Of a stretch of DNA of 16,207 nucleotides, positions 13,040 to 16,207 are shown in pieces. Position 1 is the stretch's first letter, and the number at the start of each line of letters is the position of its first letter. The position numbers and the translations under genes were made by a program. The DNA is from a bacterium. GTDB lineage: Bacteria; Bacillota; Clostridia; Lachnospirales; Lachnospiraceae. Location: positions 1 to 16,207 of the forward strand of contig SFRL01000085.1 of the NCBI GenBank assembly GCA_004562765.1, written 5' to 3'. The notes under the pieces are model-generated. The model worked only from the letters and a program-made list of their open reading frames with translations. It did not search any database and was not told where the DNA came from.

Positions 13040-15596
13040 GAAAACGAAGTTCTCCGCATCCGAGGCAGCGCAGGCCATGAATTACATGGCCATGGCCGGA
13101 TGGAAGTCAAAAGACATGATCTCCGGTATTGACGGTATCATGAACCTCGCTGCTGCCAGTGGTGAAGACCTGGCGACCACATCGGACATTGTAACGGATG
13201 CCTTGACCGCCTTTGGACTGTCGGCTGAGGATTCCGGGCATTTTGCGGATATTCTGGCAGCGGCAAGCTCTAATGCCAACACCAACGTGTCCATGATGGG
13301 AGAGACGTTCAAATACTGTGCGCCGATTGCGGGTGCGCTTGGTTTCTCTGCGGAGGATACGGCAGAGGCAATCGGCCTGATGGCGAATGCGGGTATCAAG
13401 TCCTCCCAGGCAGGTACGGCACTTCGTACTATCATGAACAACCTTGCCGGGGAAGTGAAGATCAGCGGGCAGGCCATCGGGGATGTGACCATTGCCACAA
13501 CGAACGCAGACGGCAGCATGAGGAGCCTGTCGGATATCCTGGCAGACTGCCGGGTTGCTTTTGGAGGTCTGACCGAATCCGAGAAGGCACAGGCGGCGGA
13601 ATCCCTCGTAGGCAAGAACGCCATGAGCGGTTTTCTTGCTTTGATGAATGCCGCCCCTGCGGATATTGAAAAGTTAAGCGGTGCCATTGATAACTGTGAC
13701 GGAACCGCGGAAAAGATGGCTGCCACCATGCAGGATAACCTGATGGGGCAGCTTACCATCTTAAAGAGCCAGTTGGAGGAATTGGCGATCTCTTTTGGTG
13801 AGATGCTGATGCCTGCCATCCGTAACATTGTGACGAAAATCCAGGAGTTTGTGGATAAGTTAAACGGCATGGATGAAGGCACCCGTGAGATGGTCTTAAA
13901 GATTGGCCTTTTGGTAGCGGCGCTTGGGCCGTTCCTGGTGATCCTCGGAACCACGATAGCCAAGATCGGCACGGCTATGAAAGGGTTTGTACAGCTGGCG
14001 AACGGCTTTAACAAACTAAAAGTGGCGGTGCAGGGCGGCACAGGACTGTTTGGAAAACTGGGAGCCGCCATTGGCGGTATCTCTGCACCTGTTGTGGCGG
14101 TGGTGGCAGTCATTGGGACACTAGTGGCTGCTTTCCTGCATTTATGGAATACCAATGAGGGATTTCGGGAGGCCATCGTCGGAACCTGGAATACCATCAA
14201 AGAGACTGTCAGCACCTTCTGCCAGGGAATCGTTGACCGGCTGAATGCCCTTGGTTTCAGCTTCCAGAACATCACAGAGGTGCTCTCGGCAGTGTGGAAC
14301 GGTTTCTGTTCCCTGCTTGCCCCGGTCTTTGAAGGGGCATTTCAGGCAATCGCCGTGGTGCTTTCCACGGTGCTGAACGTGATCACCGGCATCTTAGATG
14401 TATTTATTGGTTTGTTTACCGGGAACTGGTCGCAGATGTGGACGGGGATTCAGACGATTTTCTCAGGGGTATGGGAGGGAATCAAGGGTGTCCTTTCGGC
14501 AGCGGTCGGCATCATCCAGGGCATTGTGGATGTGTTCCTCGGCTGGTTTGGCACAAGCTGGAGCGAGGTCTGGACGAATATCAAGACTTTCTTCGAGGGC
14601 ATCTGGAACGGCATTGTTTCCTTCTTCTCCGGTATTTGGGAGACCATCACAAATGTGGTGCAGACAGGAATCATGCTGATCGGCTCCATTTTGAGTGCTG
14701 CCTTTGACATCATCACGCTGCCTTTCCAGTTCATTTGGGAAAACTGCAAGGAAATCATCGTATCCGTCTGGAACACCATCAAGTCGGTGGTGTCTTCCGC
14801 AATCGGTGCGGTTTCCAGCGTGATCTCGTCCGTGATGTCCGTGATCCAGAACGTCATTTCGACTATCTGGACGGCGATCAGCACGAAAATTTCTACTGTG
14901 CTGAACACGATAAAATCCGTGGTGACTACCACATTCAATGCTATCAAGTCGGTGGCTTCCAGTGTCTGGAACGGTATCAAATCTGCCATTTCGACCGTGG
15001 TGGACGGCATCAAGAGCAAAGTCTCATCCGTATTTAACGCGGTCAAGAGTACGGTGACTTCTATATTCAATGGAATCAAGAGTACCACCACTTCCGTCTG
15101 GAACGGCATCAAGACCGCCATTATTACCCCGATTGAGGCGGCGAAAAACACCATCAAGGGGATTGTGGATAAGATCACCGGATTCTTCTCCGGCATGAAG
15201 ATTTCCCTGCCGCACATCAAGCTGCCGCACTTTAAGATTTCCGGCAGCCTGTCCATTGCGCCGCCGAGTGTGCCGCACCTGTCCATTGACTGGTACAAAG
15301 AGGGCGGTATCATGACGCGGCCGACACTGTTTGGTATGAACGGTACAAACCTGATGGCAGGCGGTGAGGCAGGAGCAGAAGCAATCCTGCCATTGAAAGG
15401 TTTCTACAGTCAGTTGGAGAGTATCCTTTCTAACCGGATGGATACTAGCATGATGGAGCGTTACCTGTCCATCATTGCGGCAAACAGCAGCAAGGGGATC
15501 TATCTGGAGGATGGAACTTTGGTGGGGCATCTGCTCCCGGCCATCGACAGTAAGCTGGGGCAGATGCAGAAACTGAACAGGAGGTTGAGCTTATGA
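13023..15596 (+). CDS. Tail tape measure protein, main part (frameshifted from its N terminus)
   Basis: The 857-residue frame carries the rest of the tape measure protein: the conserved core TKFSASEAAQAMNYMAMAGW...AAASSNANTNVSMMGETFKYCAPIAGALGF (residues 9-110), hydrophobic segments near residues 290-315 and 355-375 (VVAVVAVIGTLVAAFLHLW) that may insert in the host membrane at DNA entry, and a long run of 11-residue repeats. The C terminus has a Gly-rich stretch EGGIMTRPTLFGMNGTNLMAGGEAGAEAILPL, usual for this family. It fills the tail tube and fixes tail length. The ATG at 13023 lies inside the preceding frame and has no good ribosome site, so it is a frame limit rather than a proven start. 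Its stop overlaps the next ATG. Confidence 0.88.
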   Translation: MTWMGEKTKFSASEAAQAMNYMAMAGWKSKDMISGIDGIMNLAAASGEDLATTSDIVTDALTAFGLSAEDSGHFADILAAASSNANTNVSMMGETFKYCAPIAGALGFSAEDTAEAIGLMANAGIKSSQAGTALRTIMNNLAGEVKISGQAIGDVTIATTNADGSMRSLSDILADCRVAFGGLTESEKAQAAESLVGKNAMSGFLALMNAAPADIEKLSGAIDNCDGTAEKMAATMQDNLMGQLTILKSQLEELAISFGEMLMPAIRNIVTKIQEFVDKLNGMDEGTREMVLKIGLLVAALGPFLVILGTTIAKIGTAMKGFVQLANGFNKLKVAVQGGTGLFGKLGAAIGGISAPVVAVVAVIGTLVAAFLHLWNTNEGFREAIVGTWNTIKETVSTFCQGIVDRLNALGFSFQNITEVLSAVWNGFCSLLAPVFEGAFQAIAVVLSTVLNVITGILDVFIGLFTGNWSQMWTGIQTIFSGVWEGIKGVLSAAVGIIQGIVDVFLGWFGTSWSEVWTNIKTFFEGIWNGIVSFFSGIWETITNVVQTGIMLIGSILSAAFDIITLPFQFIWENCKEIIVSVWNTIKSVVSSAIGAVSSVISSVMSVIQNVISTIWTAISTKISTVLNTIKSVVTTTFNAIKSVASSVWNGIKSAISTVVDGIKSKVSSVFNAVKSTVTSIFNGIKSTTTSVWNGIKTAIITPIEAAKNTIKGIVDKITGFFSGMKISLPHIKLPHFKISGSLSIAPPSVPHLSIDWYKEGGIMTRPTLFGMNGTNLMAGGEAGAEAILPLKGFYSQLESILSNRMDTSMMERYLSIIAANSSKGIYLEDGTLVGHLLPAIDSKLGQMQKLNRRLSL
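14337..15194 (+). repeat. 26 consecutive 11-residue repeats in the tape measure gene
   Basis: From AFQAIAVVLST to IVDKITGFFSG the protein divides exactly into 26 units of 11 residues without gaps (858 bases). The unit resembles VWNGIKSxVSS: Val/Ile then Trp/Phe at positions 1-2, Ile at 5, small polar residues at 10-11. The units from about 14766 to 15119 are most alike; the earlier ones are degenerate. Regular spacing of Trp and Phe is known from other tape measure proteins and would bind one face of the helix at a fixed period. Confidence 0.85.
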
Positions 15597-16207
15597 GACC
15601 AGATGTAAAACTAAATCATGTGTGGATGTCTGGTCTTGGGTGGCTGAGGGAGAGCATCAATTTTCCAACACCCCAATCCCAGACCAATACCATAGTGGTG
15701 CCGGGACGGAATTCTCCGATCCGGTACACCGAAGCGTTGGGGCGGGTATCCTACCAGCCCCGGAACTTTGAGATCATACTCTCCATGCTCGGCACCAGGG
15801 AGCAGTTTAATCAAAAGGTCAGTGCGGTTGTGAACCCGTTTGCCGGACAGCTGGTAAAGGTAGTCTGCAGCGAGGAACCGGGGCTGTATGCCATCGGCAC
15901 ACTGGAAATGGCACCGGCCTATGAACCTCTGACGGGGAAGGGGCAGCTTACCATTTCCTGCTCCGATGGGGATTCTTACCGTTACCATGTGGAAGAAACC
16001 GTTATCACAGTGATGGGCGGAGGGAATGTCATTCTGGATAATGACTATATGCCTGTGGTCCCGGTCATCACAGCCACAGAAGAAACGGCACTGAGCTGGC
16101 AGATCGGCACGGACACCTTCCGAAAAACGGTCAGTTCCGGCACCTGGGAGTTTCCCGAAATGGAATTACAGGCCGGACGCAATACCATATCGGTGACTGG
16201 CTCCGGG
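15593..16207 (+). CDS. Distal tail (Dit-like) protein, 3' partial
   Basis: The frame is open from ATG 15593 to the window end (205 codons, no stop). AGGAGG at 15579-15584 gives the site, and the ATG overlaps the tape measure stop as ATGA. The product starts MRPDVKLNHVWMSGLGWLRESI and has VVPGRNSPIRYTEALGRVSYQPR, which fits the N-terminal beta-sandwich of siphovirus distal tail proteins, followed by FEIILSMLGTREQFNQK and a second beta-rich domain from about residue 140. This protein forms the hub that links the tail tube to the baseplate or tip. The place directly after the tape measure gene supports the call. The missing 3' end prevents judging carbohydrate-binding insertions. Confidence 0.82.
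   Translation, partial: MRPDVKLNHVWMSGLGWLRESINFPTPQSQTNTIVVPGRNSPIRYTEALGRVSYQPRNFEIILSMLGTREQFNQKVSAVVNPFAGQLVKVVCSEEPGLYAIGTLEMAPAYEPLTGKGQLTISCSDGDSYRYHVEETVITVMGGGNVILDNDYMPVVPVITATEETALSWQIGTDTFRKTVSSGTWEFPEMELQAGRNTISVTGSG

Noticed and set aside
13082..14275. Long reverse-strand open frame of 397 codons opposite the tape measure gene
   Set aside because: It mirrors the codon pattern of a well-recognised forward gene, has no family signature and no ribosome site context; a shadow frame.
14450..15313. Reverse-strand open frame of 287 codons opposite the hendecad repeats
   Set aside because: Its apparent repeats are the reverse reading of the forward repeats; no independent evidence for coding.

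Overview
The window is part of a temperate siphovirus (a prophage or its close relative) of a low-to-mid GC Gram-positive bacterium. Strong AGGAGG-type ribosome binding sites, tightly packed one-strand genes and protein types common in gut Clostridia (Lachnospiraceae-like) point to such a host; the exact taxon is inference. All genes read left to right and no tRNA, rRNA, CRISPR array, integrase or attachment site is visible.

Positions 1-3035 hold an accessory block of small genes with long leaders: two tandem gamma-glutamylcyclotransferase-like (GGCT) proteins, the first cut by the window edge; a protein with a ribbon-helix-helix-like N terminus; and two small proteins I do not recognise. Three of these genes (starts 614, 1887, 2664) are preceded by related leader sequences, the best candidate here for an undescribed regulatory element. 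A 212-base GC-rich stretch with hairpins and an unexplained open frame lies at 2352-2563.

Positions 3036-16207 are a textbook HK97-type packaging, head and tail module: terminator-like hairpin, small terminase (P27 type), large terminase, portal, ClpP-like head maturation protease, major capsid protein, gp6-like connector, head closure protein, gp10-like protein, tail completion-type protein, phi13-type major tail protein, tail assembly chaperone pair with a probable -1 frameshift, tape measure protein and distal tail protein (cut by the window end). Products would package DNA into a procapsid, join head to tail and set tail length.

Three features stand out. The large terminase carries a 342-residue intein that splits its Walker A motif and has the W-C-T signature of class 3 inteins, with glutamate as its apparent first residue. 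The head protease and the tape measure gene each seem to have suffered a small out-of-frame deletion, so the element as sequenced is probably defective (or the sequence has two errors). The tape measure carries 26 consecutive 11-residue repeats.
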